From assembly GCA_022571825.1 (NCBI GenBank), contig JACZXC010000032.1, positions 1-12,689 on the forward strand: DNA of 12,689 nt, written 5' to 3'. Shown in pieces: positions 1-6,536 of the stretch; within the stretch, counting starts at the first letter, position 1; the number at the start of each line of letters is the position of its first letter. Origin of the DNA: Myxococcales bacterium (GTDB lineage: Bacteria > Myxococcota_A > UBA9160 > SMWR01). Position numbers and translations under genes: made by a program. Under the pieces are notes generated by a model. It was not told the DNA's origin and made no database searches. It was given only the letters and a program-made list of their open reading frames with translations.

Positions 1-1227
1 TCCGACCAGATCTTCAACATCGGCTTTGGCTCGGTGGCCGTCCCCGGGACGCTCGGAGGATTCCTTCGGGTTCACCATCGTTTGTGTCGGCTCCCCTTGC
101 GCGAGGTCATCGCACCGGCAGTCGACCTCGCGCGGGGGGGCGTCGAGTTGACCGAGCACCAGGCCTACGTGATCGCGCTGCTCGAGCCGATCCACAGCCT
201 CACCCCCGAGGGTCGCGCCCTCTACGCTCCGGGGGGTCGTTGCCTTCGTCAGGGAGAGCGGTTCGTGAACCGCGACCTGGCAAACTTTCTGGAGACCCTT
301 CCCGAGTTCGGCGGGCGGGACTTCTACGAGGGCTCGCTCGCCGCGCGGATCGGCCGCGATGTGCGAGAGGGTCGGGGCGACTTGGGCAGGTTGGATCTGG
401 CCGCGTATCGGGTCATCGAGCGAGAACCCCTGGTGATGAGGTACGGCGCACACCGGCTTCTCACCAATCCTCCGCCCTCCTTCGGAGGCTGTCTGATCGC
501 ACACTCGTTGGGCCTGCATCGCACCTGTGAGCTCTCGAGGCAGACCTGGGCCTCGGGGGCCCATCTGTGTGCCCTCATCGCCGTGATGGAGGAGATCGAA
601 CGACATCGCGCGGACGGCGATCCGACCTCGCCCCTGGTCGGAACGGCGTTCGATGCGGTCGCCCAACGGGTCCGGGTCGCCACGGGGGGCACTACGCACA
701 TCAGCGTCTGCGACGGCGAGGGAAACGCCGCGAGCCTTTCGCTCTCGAACGGAGAGGGTTCCGGATACATCGTGCCGGAAACGGGAATCATGCTGAACAA
801 CATGTTGGGGGAGGACGACCTTCACCCCGAGGGATTCGAGCCGAGTCCGCCGGGCCGGCGTGTCGCCTCGACGATGTCTCCGTGCATACTGCTGCGGGAC
901 GGGGAAGTGGTCCTGATCGTGGGAAGCGGAGGGAGCAAGCGGATCCGCACCACCCTGGTGCAGGTGCTCACCGCAGTGGTCGATTTCTCGAAGAGCGTCC
1001 GCGAGGCCGTGGACGCGCCCCGGATTCATTGGGACGGCGAGATGGTGCAGGTCGAGCCGGGCTTTTCCGCGCAGGCACTGGCGGCGGTGCGGCGCCGGTG
1101 GCGTGTCAACCTCTGGTCCGAGCGCAACTTGTATTTCGGCGGCGCCCACGCCGTCGATCCCCGAGGCGAGGCGGCGGGAGATCCCCGGCGTGACGGTCAC
1201 GCCCTTGAGGTCCGCGCTGCTACTTGA
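1..1227 (+). CDS. Gamma-glutamyltransferase family protein, 5'-truncated
   Basis: The open frame runs from base 1 with no start codon of its own, so the N-terminus lies outside the window; 408 residues are visible. The family are Ntn-hydrolases that self-cleave into large and small subunits and transfer or hydrolyse gamma-glutamyl groups of glutathione-like compounds, usually in the periplasm. The processing site is visible as GG|TTHISV, so the nucleophile is the Thr encoded at 691-693 (visible residue 231). The small subunit would be about 178 residues, a usual size, and about 230 residues of the large subunit are present. Other family marks are PPPSFGG, the SNGEGSGY and GIMLNNMLGE stretch, STMSP, the glycine loop GSGGSKRIRTT, and a C-terminal DPRGEAAGDPRRDG. 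The loop reads GSGGS rather than the E. coli GSPGGS, so this belongs to a divergent subclass and glutathione need not be the substrate. Any GTG inside the frame, such as at 34, is probably an internal codon. The 3' end overlaps the opposing gene by 8 bp. Confidence 0.9.
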   Translation, partial: SDQIFNIGFGSVAVPGTLGGFLRVHHRLCRLPLREVIAPAVDLARGGVELTEHQAYVIALLEPIHSLTPEGRALYAPGGRCLRQGERFVNRDLANFLETLPEFGGRDFYEGSLAARIGRDVREGRGDLGRLDLAAYRVIEREPLVMRYGAHRLLTNPPPSFGGCLIAHSLGLHRTCELSRQTWASGAHLCALIAVMEEIERHRADGDPTSPLVGTAFDAVAQRVRVATGGTTHISVCDGEGNAASLSLSNGEGSGYIVPETGIMLNNMLGEDDLHPEGFEPSPPGRRVASTMSPCILLRDGEVVLIVGSGGSKRIRTTLVQVLTAVVDFSKSVREAVDAPRIHWDGEMVQVEPGFSAQALAAVRRRWRVNLWSERNLYFGGAHAVDPRGEAAGDPRRDGHALEVRAAT

Positions 1228-2422
1228 TGATGCCCAATTCCCGGCCTATCCGGGCGAAGGCCTCGAGAGCGAAGTCGAGATGCTCGCGGTTGTGGCTGGC
1301 CATGTACGACGTGCGAATCATCGCCTGGCCATGGGGAACCGCCGGCGAGACCACCGGGTTCGCGAACACGCCCGCCTCCTGGAGCTTGACCGTCATCTGA
1401 TAGGCGTCCATGTCGTCGCCAATCGCCAGCGGGATCACGGGGGACGCGGACCCGCAGGTGTCGAAGCCGAGCCAATCGAACTCCCGCTTCATGTAGTTGG
1501 TGTTCTCCCACAATCGCTTGCGCCGTTCCGGTTCGCGCTCGATGATCTCGAGGGCCTTCATCGCGGCGGCGACGCACGGGGGGGGCGGGGCGGCGGAGAA
1601 GATCGCCGCGCGCGCGTTGTGCTTGATGTGCTCGATCACGAGCCCATCTCCAGCGATGAAACCGCCGATCGCGGCCAGGGACTTGGAGAAGGTTCCCATC
1701 ACCAGGTCGACCTCGGATTCCACGTCGAAGTGCTCCGGGGTGCCGCGTCCGTGTTCACCGAACACCCCGATTCCGTGGGCGTCGTCGACCATGAGGCGCG
1801 CCCGGTAGCGCCGCTTGAGTTCGACGATCTCCGGCAGCGCCGCGAGATCGCCCTCCATCGAAAAGACGCCGTCGACGACAATCAGCTTTCCCTTTTCCTC
1901 GGATACGGTGCGAAGCTTCTTCTCCAGATCTTCCATGTCGTTGTGGCGGTACTTGTAGCTTCGTCCGAATGCGAGGCGACATCCATCAATGATCGATGCG
2001 TGGTCCAGCTTGTCGAGAAATGCGACATCCGAGCGATCGAGCAGACACGACAGCACACCCAGGTTGACCTGAAAACCCGTCGAGAAGATGAGCACCGCGC
2101 TGCGCCCGAGGAACTCGGCCAGTCGCTGCTCGAGCCGGACGTGGATGTCGAGGGTCCCGTTCAGCAGACGCGAGCCGGCGCAGCCGGTTCCGTAGCGGGC
2201 AAGGGCGGCGGCGGCGGCGGCCTTGACATCCGGATGGTTGGTGAGCCCCAGGTAGTTGTTGGAGCCCAGCATCACGAGCTCGCGCCCCTGGTGGCGGACC
2301 CGGGGCTCCTGGGCGGTGGTGAGGGTTCGGTAGTAGGGGTACACGCCGGCCGCGCGCATTTCGACCGTGCGACTCGAGGAATCTCGGCACTTCTGAAATA
2401 CGTCCACCGTCTGGGTCTCCAT
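1220..2422 (-). CDS. Alpha-oxoamine synthase, serine palmitoyltransferase-like
   Basis: This 400-residue PLP enzyme is full length for the family that condenses an amino acid with an acyl-CoA or acyl-ACP and loses CO2. Visible active-site residues are the PLP-stacking His141 (LDHASIIDG), Asp213 and His216 (VDDAHGIG), and the Schiff-base Lys247 in GTFSKSLAAIGG. That lysine motif, together with the N-terminal GVYPYYRTL and MLGSNNYLGL, resembles bacterial serine palmitoyltransferases such as the Bacteroides enzyme. E. coli 2-amino-3-ketobutyrate ligase has GTLGKAL instead. The likely product is therefore 3-ketosphinganine, first step of sphingolipid synthesis, in the cytoplasm. BioF or Kbl activity remains possible because all share this fold, and no other sphingolipid gene is in the window. 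The ATG at 2422 fits the family N-terminus (VFQKC shortly after the start), but no Shine-Dalgarno sequence precedes it. The gene is divergent from mlaA and convergent with the gamma-glutamyltransferase. Confidence 0.9.
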   Translation of the reverse strand: METQTVDVFQKCRDSSSRTVEMRAAGVYPYYRTLTTAQEPRVRHQGRELVMLGSNNYLGLTNHPDVKAAAAAALARYGTGCAGSRLLNGTLDIHVRLEQRLAEFLGRSAVLIFSTGFQVNLGVLSCLLDRSDVAFLDKLDHASIIDGCRLAFGRSYKYRHNDMEDLEKKLRTVSEEKGKLIVVDGVFSMEGDLAALPEIVELKRRYRARLMVDDAHGIGVFGEHGRGTPEHFDVESEVDLVMGTFSKSLAAIGGFIAGDGLVIEHIKHNARAAIFSAAPPPPCVAAAMKALEIIEREPERRKRLWENTNYMKREFDWLGFDTCGSASPVIPLAIGDDMDAYQMTVKLQEAGVFANPVVSPAVPHGQAMIRTSYMASHNREHLDFALEAFARIGRELGIIK

Positions 2423-2426
2423 CGTG

Positions 2427-2442
2427 CAGGACGACAGGACGA
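2427..2442. repeat. Tandem 8-bp direct repeat before the SPT-like gene
   Basis: CAGGACGA occurs twice back to back, with no mismatch. On the minus strand it reads TCGTCCTG twice and ends 4 nt before the ATG at 2422, where a ribosome binding site would be expected; it contains no purine-rich Shine-Dalgarno match. It may be a regulator half-site pair or chance. Confidence 0.5.
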
Positions 2443-2447
2443 TCTAT

Positions 2448-2464
2448 CCCCGCCGGTGGCGGGG
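2448..2464. promoter_or_regulatory. Perfect 7-bp inverted repeat (hairpin) in SPT leader
   Basis: CCCCGCC and GGCGGGG flank a 3-nt loop, giving a perfect GC-only stem 25-42 nt upstream of the SPT-like start on the minus strand. In RNA it would be a stable hairpin. There is no following T run, so it is not a classical intrinsic terminator. It could be an operator, or an RNA structure limiting translation of the SPT-like gene. It is a repeat by direct reading; a regulatory role is inference. Confidence 0.45.
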
Positions 2465-2592
2465 AGGTCGGTCTGCACTGTCGGGGGCGATCGCGGCGCG
2501 CCGGGGGGGCGCCGCCGGTTCGAATAACAGAGCGCGGAGCCTACCGCAGTCGGGTGGCAACCGTCAGGGTCCGGTTTTAGCCCCCGGGGGAG

Positions 2593-2622
2593 TTGTCCAT
2601 CAGCCCCCGGTCGGCATAGTAT
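2593..2622 (+). promoter_or_regulatory. Candidate promoter for mlaA
   Basis: TTGTCC (2593-2598) and TAGTAT (2617-2622) are separated by 18 bp, each matching four of six sigma-70 consensus bases. The predicted start point is near 2629, about 45 nt before the mlaA ATG. CATAGT at 2615-2620 with a 16-bp spacer is an equally good reading. No other candidate nearby looks better. The rest of the 2423-2668 gap is GC-rich with no gene seen. Confidence 0.4.
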
Positions 2623-2636
2623 CGGCGAGTTCGCCG
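2623..2636. promoter_or_regulatory. Inverted repeat at the predicted mlaA start point
   Basis: CGGCGA and TCGCCG are perfect 6-bp arms around a 2-nt centre, starting one base after the candidate -10 element and covering the predicted start point. The position suits a repressor operator, but short GC palindromes are common in this composition. Confidence 0.3.
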
Positions 2637-2664
2637 AGGCCCCCCGAAAAAACTGCGTCCCCGC

Positions 2665-2669
2665 GGGAG
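2665..2669 (+). promoter_or_regulatory. Ribosome binding site deciding the mlaA start
   Basis: GGGAG ends 5 nt before the ATG at 2675, the usual spacing. The in-frame GTG at 2669 begins on the last base of this element, so it cannot use it. This favours the ATG at 2675. Confidence 0.6.
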
Positions 2670-2674
2670 TGACG

Positions 2675-3469
2675 ATGCGAGACCCCGTCCGCCGACAGGC
2701 ACGGACACTCGCCCTCGCATGCTGCCTCGCGCTCTGCTCCACTCAGGCCGGAGCGGTCCCGGAGGCAGTCCCCTCCGCCGGGGCCCAACAGAAGCCGGAC
2801 CCGCTCTTCGATCAGGATTTTGACGAGTTGGGGGGCGATGCCGCAGTCGCCGACCCCATCGAACCCTTCAATCGAGTCATCTTCGGCGTGAACGAGGCCG
2901 TCGATTTCATCCTCTGGACTCCGGCGACCCGGATCTATCGCTTCGCGGTACCCCGGCCGGCTCGCGCCGGAATTCGCCGCGTGTTCCTGAATCTGAACTC
3001 GACCTCGGTCTTGATCAACAAGATCCTCCAGCTGCGCCTCGGCGATGCGGCCAAGACACTGGGACGTTTCCTCCTGAACACGACCGCGGGCTGGGGCGGG
3101 TTGTTCGACCCCGCTGCGGCGGTGGGTTGGGAACCCCAGCATGCCGACTTCGGGGAGACACTGGCGTCGATGCGGGTGCCGCCGGGGCCCTACCTGGTTC
3201 TTCCGTTTTTTGGTCCGTCCAGTATCCGCGATGGTGTCGGCACGATCGTCGATCAGTTCCTACAGCCGACGCTGTACTTTCTGGGGCCCGTGTCCCATAT
3301 CTTCGTGGGTACCGGCTTTGGGTTCACGCTTCGCGACGAGAAAGCCGACGAGATCCGGCTGCTCAAGGAGTCGTCGGTCGATTACTACTCGGTGCTCCGC
3401 AGCGCCTACTGGCAGAATCGGGAAGCCTCGCTCGATCGATCGCTTGGCCGAGAAGCCGACGCGGATTGA
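2675..3469 (+). CDS. mlaA: MlaA (VacJ) family phospholipid-transport protein
   Basis: MlaA sits in the outer membrane and extracts mislocalised phospholipids from the outer leaflet, passing them to periplasmic MlaC for return to the inner membrane. The 264-residue product is close to the usual 250. Family marks are DPIEPFNR (60-67), a PRPARAGIRRVF stretch, LGRFLLNTTAGWGG, FGETLA and GPYLVLPFFGPSS. The N-terminus has a basic stretch (RRQAR) and a short hydrophobic core, then STQAGA|V, a signal peptidase I type site after residue 27. A good lipobox is not visible: Cys16 in TLALAC has Arg at -6 and Ala at -3. E. coli MlaA is a lipoprotein, so this version may be unlipidated. The ATG at 2675 is chosen for its Shine-Dalgarno spacing; a GTG at 2669 would add two residues. 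It converges on mlaC with 6 bp between stop codons. No mlaFEDB genes are in the window. Confidence 0.92.
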   Translation: MRDPVRRQARTLALACCLALCSTQAGAVPEAVPSAGAQQKPDPLFDQDFDELGGDAAVADPIEPFNRVIFGVNEAVDFILWTPATRIYRFAVPRPARAGIRRVFLNLNSTSVLINKILQLRLGDAAKTLGRFLLNTTAGWGGLFDPAAAVGWEPQHADFGETLASMRVPPGPYLVLPFFGPSSIRDGVGTIVDQFLQPTLYFLGPVSHIFVGTGFGFTLRDEKADEIRLLKESSVDYYSVLRSAYWQNREASLDRSLGREADAD

Positions 3470-3475
3470 CGGGAC

Positions 3476-4111
3476 TCAGAGGTCGCCGGCGGTTCCGGAG
3501 GCGAACCGGATGATCTTCTCTTCCAGCGCGGTGAGCAGGGCCTCCAGCCCGTCCCGTTTGATCACTGTCGTGTACTCGGACCTGCGAAGACCCAGCTCGC
3601 TGACCGTGCCATTGAGATAGACGTCGACAATCTTCCAGCTTCCGTTGGTCTGCCACAGCCGATAGTCCAAGGCGATGGAATCCTCGTTGGGGGTGGTGAT
3701 CCGAGTGCGCACCAGTCTCGTATCGCGGAGCGCGGGCTCTTCGCCGAGGGTCTCGAAGTGCTGACCCGAGTAGCCGTCGAATCGTCCCGCGTAGGTGGCA
3801 ATGATGTAGCGACGGAAGGTCTTCAGCAGGCGTTCCTGCATCTGTTCCGACGCTTCCCGCCAGTAGCGGCCGACCGATTTCTCGGCCATGAACCGCAGGT
3901 CCATGCTTTCATCCAGCACCGGGGCGAGGCGCTCGGCGCGACCGGCGTAGCCCAGGGTTTCGGCCTGCTTCATCACTTCGAGCGCCGCCGCGTGCAGCTT
4001 CTCGACCACTTCGATGCAAGGCGACGAGTCCAGGGCGGAGGCGGGGGTGACACCCAGCGCCAGCGCCAAGGTCAGCCCAGCCATCCGAAGTCGGGGGATC
4101 AGTTGGATCAC
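3476..4111 (-). CDS. mlaC: MlaC/Ttg2D family periplasmic phospholipid carrier
   Basis: MlaC shuttles phospholipid across the periplasm between outer-membrane MlaA and the inner-membrane MlaFEDB transporter. The 211-residue product matches the family length. A signal peptide is clear: a basic n-region (MIQLIPRLR), hydrophobic residues 10-22, and an ASA|L cleavage site after residue 26. The mature part has the family pattern MDLRFMAEKSVGRYWREAS, then FRRYIIATYAGRFDGY, then LDYRLWQTNGSWKIVDVYLNG followed by a Ser/Leu-rich helix. The start is the GTG at 4111 with GGGA about 10 nt upstream. The ATG at 4084 lacks a binding site and would cut into the basic n-region. It is convergent with mlaA, a gene order unlike the usual mla operon. 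It follows the alpha/beta hydrolase gene on the same strand after 91 bp, which includes a possible promoter of its own. A hopanoid-associated or Ttg2D-like role in another transport system is possible. Confidence 0.88.
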   Translation of the reverse strand: MIQLIPRLRMAGLTLALALGVTPASALDSSPCIEVVEKLHAAALEVMKQAETLGYAGRAERLAPVLDESMDLRFMAEKSVGRYWREASEQMQERLLKTFRRYIIATYAGRFDGYSGQHFETLGEEPALRDTRLVRTRITTPNEDSIALDYRLWQTNGSWKIVDVYLNGTVSELGLRRSEYTTVIKRDGLEALLTALEEKIIRFASGTAGDL

Positions 4112-4147
4112 GCGGGTTTCCCGATTTCCGAGTCGATCGGTGGAGGA

Positions 4148-4153
4148 ATGCTA
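4148..4153 (-). promoter_or_regulatory. Possible -10 element for mlaC
   Basis: On the minus strand TAGCAT lies in the 91-bp gap between the hydrolase stop and the mlaC start, within a GCTAGC core also seen before two other genes. The start point would be near 4140, giving a leader of about 30 nt. No convincing -35 element or extended TGn is present. Confidence 0.3.
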
Positions 4154-4202
4154 GCGAACACCGGGACCCGGGGCGTCAGGGGGTCGAGAGATCGGTCTCC
4201 TC

Positions 4203-5069
4203 TCACTCGTCTGAAAGGATGAAGTCGGTCACGGCCTCGCGGAAGCCGTCGGGGTTGTCCGTCATCACCGAATGGCCGGCCTGGGGGACGATCGCCAGGC
4301 GACCCCTGGCAAGGGTCTCGTCCACCATCTTGTCGGCGATGTCCGGCGACAGCACGTCGGAGGCGGCGCCGCGAACCACGAGGGTCGGGCAGGAGATTCG
4401 AGCGAGTGCCTTCCACAGAGTTTCGCTCATCGCGCGCTCGCGTTCTTCGGCGAGCTCCGGCTCCTCGGAGGGGCCGCCCCCGCGCAGCAGCGGGTCCATC
4501 TTGAGCACATAACGTCCGTCGTCACGCAACCGGAGGCCGTGAACGGCCATGCGCATCACGGCGTCGGGTCGACCCGCCGGGTAGGCCAGCGAGAGGACGC
4601 GGGAGTATTCCTCGACACTGCCGAAGACCGGCCGCTGCTTCGACTCCACTTCGAGACGAATGCGGGTTACGCCCCGCAGGTCGAGGTCGGGGCCGATGTC
4701 GACGAGGACCAGCCCGGCCATGCGCTCGGGGTTTCGGTCGGCGAACAGCGTGGCAATGCGGCCCCCCAAGGAATGGCCGATTACGACCAACCGATCGATC
4801 CCCAATGCCGCGGTCACCGCCTCGACGTCGGCGACCATATGCTCGTGGGCGTAGCGCGCCTTGGGATCCCAGTCGGAGTCGCCGTGCCCACGGTGGTCCA
4901 TGGCCAGTGTGTGGTAATGGGGCGCGACCGCCGGGGCGAAGTCGTCCCAGATATGCGACTCGTTGCCGAAGCCGTGGAGCAGCAGAAGGGGAACCCCCTC
5001 GCCACCCCAGTCGAGGAGGTGTAGGCCGATGTCGTCCGCACCGGTCACGCGTCGGGATTTCGGTTCCAC
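4203..5069 (-). CDS. Alpha/beta-fold hydrolase
   Basis: This 288-residue protein has a complete alpha/beta hydrolase triad: nucleophile Ser100 in the elbow GHSLGG, probable acid Asp238 in VRGAASDVLSPD, and His266 in AGHSVM. The oxyanion-hole segment HGFG is at 32-35, and MDHRGHGDSD at 58-67 is typical of the family. A cap region lies between about 135 and 215. There is no signal peptide or membrane segment, so it is probably cytoplasmic. Relatives include esterases, epoxide hydrolases, haloperoxidase-like proteins and 3-oxoadipate enol-lactonases; the sequence does not tell the substrate. The start is a GTG at 5069, 8 nt downstream of TGGTAGGAT on the minus strand, so the mRNA may be leaderless. 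The AGGA inside that element could alternatively act as a weak binding site. It is divergent from the M20 peptidase gene. Confidence 0.9.
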   Translation of the reverse strand: MEPKSRRVTGADDIGLHLLDWGGEGVPLLLLHGFGNESHIWDDFAPAVAPHYHTLAMDHRGHGDSDWDPKARYAHEHMVADVEAVTAALGIDRLVVIGHSLGGRIATLFADRNPERMAGLVLVDIGPDLDLRGVTRIRLEVESKQRPVFGSVEEYSRVLSLAYPAGRPDAVMRMAVHGLRLRDDGRYVLKMDPLLRGGGPSEEPELAEERERAMSETLWKALARISCPTLVVRGAASDVLSPDIADKMVDETLARGRLAIVPQAGHSVMTDNPDGFREAVTDFILSDE

Positions 5070-5077
5070 GGCGCTGA

Positions 5078-5086
5078 ATCCTACCA
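5078..5086 (-). promoter_or_regulatory. Extended -10 promoter of the alpha/beta hydrolase gene
   Basis: The minus strand reads TGGTAGGAT, an extended -10 (TGn plus TAGGAT). Exactly 8 nt separate it from the GTG at 5069, so transcription should begin at or very near the start codon. It mirrors the opposite element at 5092-5100. Confidence 0.5.
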
Positions 5087-5091
5087 GGCGG

Positions 5092-5100
5092 TGCTAGCCT
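5092..5100 (+). promoter_or_regulatory. Extended -10 promoter of the M20 peptidase gene
   Basis: TGCTAGCCT is an extended -10 (TGn plus TAGCCT). Exactly 8 nt separate it from the GTG at 5109, implying a leaderless mRNA. The in-frame GTG at 5091 overlaps this element and would lie upstream of the transcript start. Confidence 0.5.
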
Positions 5101-5108
5101 TCGCGTCC

Positions 5109-6521
5109 GTGCCCGCGACCGAGCCGGTTCTCGATGCCATCGATCGCCGATTCCAGTCGACTCTGGCCGACCTCGTGGAGCTGTCGCGCATTCCCAGCGT
5201 GTCCGCGCCGGGATTCGATCCAAAGCAGGTGGAGCGATCCGCGGAGCGGGTGGCCGCGCTGTTGGCGGATGCCGGGCTCGAGGCCGTCGAGGTCCTCCGG
5301 CAGGGTGATGCCCATCCCTATGTCATGGGCGAGTGGCTCGGCGCCGGTCCCGATGTGCCCACCGCCGTTATCTACGCGCACCATGACGTGCAGCCCCCGG
5401 GTCGACTCGACCATTGGAAGAGCCCCGCCTTCGAACCCACGGTGCGGGCCGACGGCCGACTCTATGGCCGGGGGGTGGTCGACGACAAGGCGGGTCTCCT
5501 GCTCCACCTGGCCGCGGTGCGGGGGTGGAAGGATGCGACCGGGGCGCTCCCGATCAATGTGAAGGTGATCGTCGAGGGAGAAGAGGAGATCGGCTCCGGG
5601 CACCTGGCCGCCTTTCTTCGCGACCATCGCGACCGCCTCGATGCCGATGTGCTGATCCTCTCGGACACCCAGAACCTGCTCACGGGGCTTCCGTCCATCA
5701 CCACCAGTCTCCGCGGACTGGTGGTCGTCGACGTAACGGTTCGCGCCCTCGATCACCCGATCCACAGTGGCATGTGGGGGGGACCCGTTCCCGATGCGGC
5801 GACGACCCTGGTGCGACTGCTGGCGAGGCTCGTGGACGATTCGGGAGCGATCGCGGTGCCGGGGATGATGGACGACATTCCCGAGATCGATTCCGACGAG
5901 CGCGCTCGGCTCGCGAGTCTCCCCTTCGAAGAGGCGAGCTTTCGGGCCGATGCGGGTGTGGTGTCGGAGGTGCAGCTCGCGGACGGGAGCGGCCGTTCCA
6001 TCTACGAGCGACTCTGGCACCGCCCGTCTCTCGCCATCACTGCCCTCGAGGCCATGCCCCTGGCGACGGCAGCCAATCAGTTGATCGCTGAGGCGCGCGC
6101 GCGGGTGGGTGTCCGGATCCCCCCGGGACAGGACGCCGCACGCGTGCGCGACCTCCTGGTGGCGTTCCTCGAACGCGAACCGCCCCAGGGAGTTCGAGTC
6201 GAGACGGATGCCGTCACCGCGGTGCCCGGCTGGAAGACCCGGCCGGTAGGGCCGGCCTTCGATGCGGCGCGTCGCGCGCTGACCGCCGGTTTCGAGCGCG
6301 AAGCGGTGATCATCGGCTGTGGCGGATCGATTCCCTTCGTCGGCCCCTTCAGCGAAGTGCTCGGAGGAATTCCGGCGCTCCTGCTCGGCCTAGAAGATCC
6401 GCCGTGCAACGCTCACGGAGAGAACGAGAGTCTCCACCTGGACGACTTTCGCAAGGCGTCCCGCGCCTCGGCGCATCTGTTGGCCGAGCTTCGCGACCTG
6501 CCGCTGCACGGGAAGTGCTAG
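5109..6521 (+). CDS. M20 family metallopeptidase (dipeptidase-like)
   Basis: This zinc-dependent exopeptidase-type hydrolase belongs to the ArgE/DapE/ACY1/CPG2 superfamily. Numbering from the GTG at 5109 (470 residues), the di-metal site is complete: His91 and Asp93 (YAHHDVQP), Asp125 (GRGVVDDKAG), the EGEEEIGS motif with base Glu159 and ligand Glu160, Asp186 (LSDTQN) and His436 (NAHGENE). The dimerisation or lid domain carries DHPIHSGMWGG at about 215-225. The pattern resembles M20 dipeptidases of the Cys-Gly or carnosine dipeptidase type more than DapE or ArgE. There is no signal peptide. I prefer the GTG at 5109 because the one at 5091 lies inside a strong extended -10 and has no binding site; using 5091 adds six residues. 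If the upstream gamma-glutamyltransferase acts on glutathione, a Cys-Gly dipeptidase would be the natural next step, but the two genes are 4 kb apart and the link is speculative. Confidence 0.9.
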   Translation: MPATEPVLDAIDRRFQSTLADLVELSRIPSVSAPGFDPKQVERSAERVAALLADAGLEAVEVLRQGDAHPYVMGEWLGAGPDVPTAVIYAHHDVQPPGRLDHWKSPAFEPTVRADGRLYGRGVVDDKAGLLLHLAAVRGWKDATGALPINVKVIVEGEEEIGSGHLAAFLRDHRDRLDADVLILSDTQNLLTGLPSITTSLRGLVVVDVTVRALDHPIHSGMWGGPVPDAATTLVRLLARLVDDSGAIAVPGMMDDIPEIDSDERARLASLPFEEASFRADAGVVSEVQLADGSGRSIYERLWHRPSLAITALEAMPLATAANQLIAEARARVGVRIPPGQDAARVRDLLVAFLEREPPQGVRVETDAVTAVPGWKTRPVGPAFDAARRALTAGFEREAVIIGCGGSIPFVGPFSEVLGGIPALLLGLEDPPCNAHGENESLHLDDFRKASRASAHLLAELRDLPLHGKC

Positions 6522-6524
6522 CTT
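6516..6524 (+). promoter_or_regulatory. Extended -10 promoter of the aconitase gene
   Basis: TGCTAGCTT is an extended -10 (TGn plus TAGCTT) that differs by one base from the element before the M20 gene. Its TAG is the stop codon of the M20 gene. The predicted start near 6531 leaves a leader of about 18 nt carrying the GGGAGGGG binding site. Confidence 0.4.
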
Positions 6525-6536
6525 CGATTCCCCGAC

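Noticed and set aside
1103..2527. A long plus-strand open frame (474 codons) opposite the SPT-like gene
   Set aside because: It lies antisense to a gene with a complete PLP active site, its translation has no recognisable domain, and high GC third positions create such shadows.
2579..2610. CCCCCGGGGG palindrome and a repeated AGCCCCCGG
   Set aside because: Short pure-GC palindromes and repeats are expected by chance in this composition, and no role fits their position.
2669..2674. GTG at 2669 as the mlaA start
   Set aside because: The Shine-Dalgarno GGGAG overlaps its first base, whereas the ATG at 2675 is ideally spaced.
3490..3511. GGTTC and GAACC inverted repeat near the mlaA/mlaC junction as a terminator
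   Set aside because: It is inside mlaC coding sequence, has only 5-bp arms and no T run.
4154..4202. CCGGGACCCGG-type short palindrome between the hydrolase and mlaC genes as a terminator
   Set aside because: The stem is too short with almost no loop and no T run follows.
5091..5108. GTG at 5091 as the M20 peptidase start
   Set aside because: It overlaps the extended -10 TGCTAGCCT, lacks a binding site, and the family-like sequence begins after the GTG at 5109. It cannot be fully excluded if a promoter lies further upstream.
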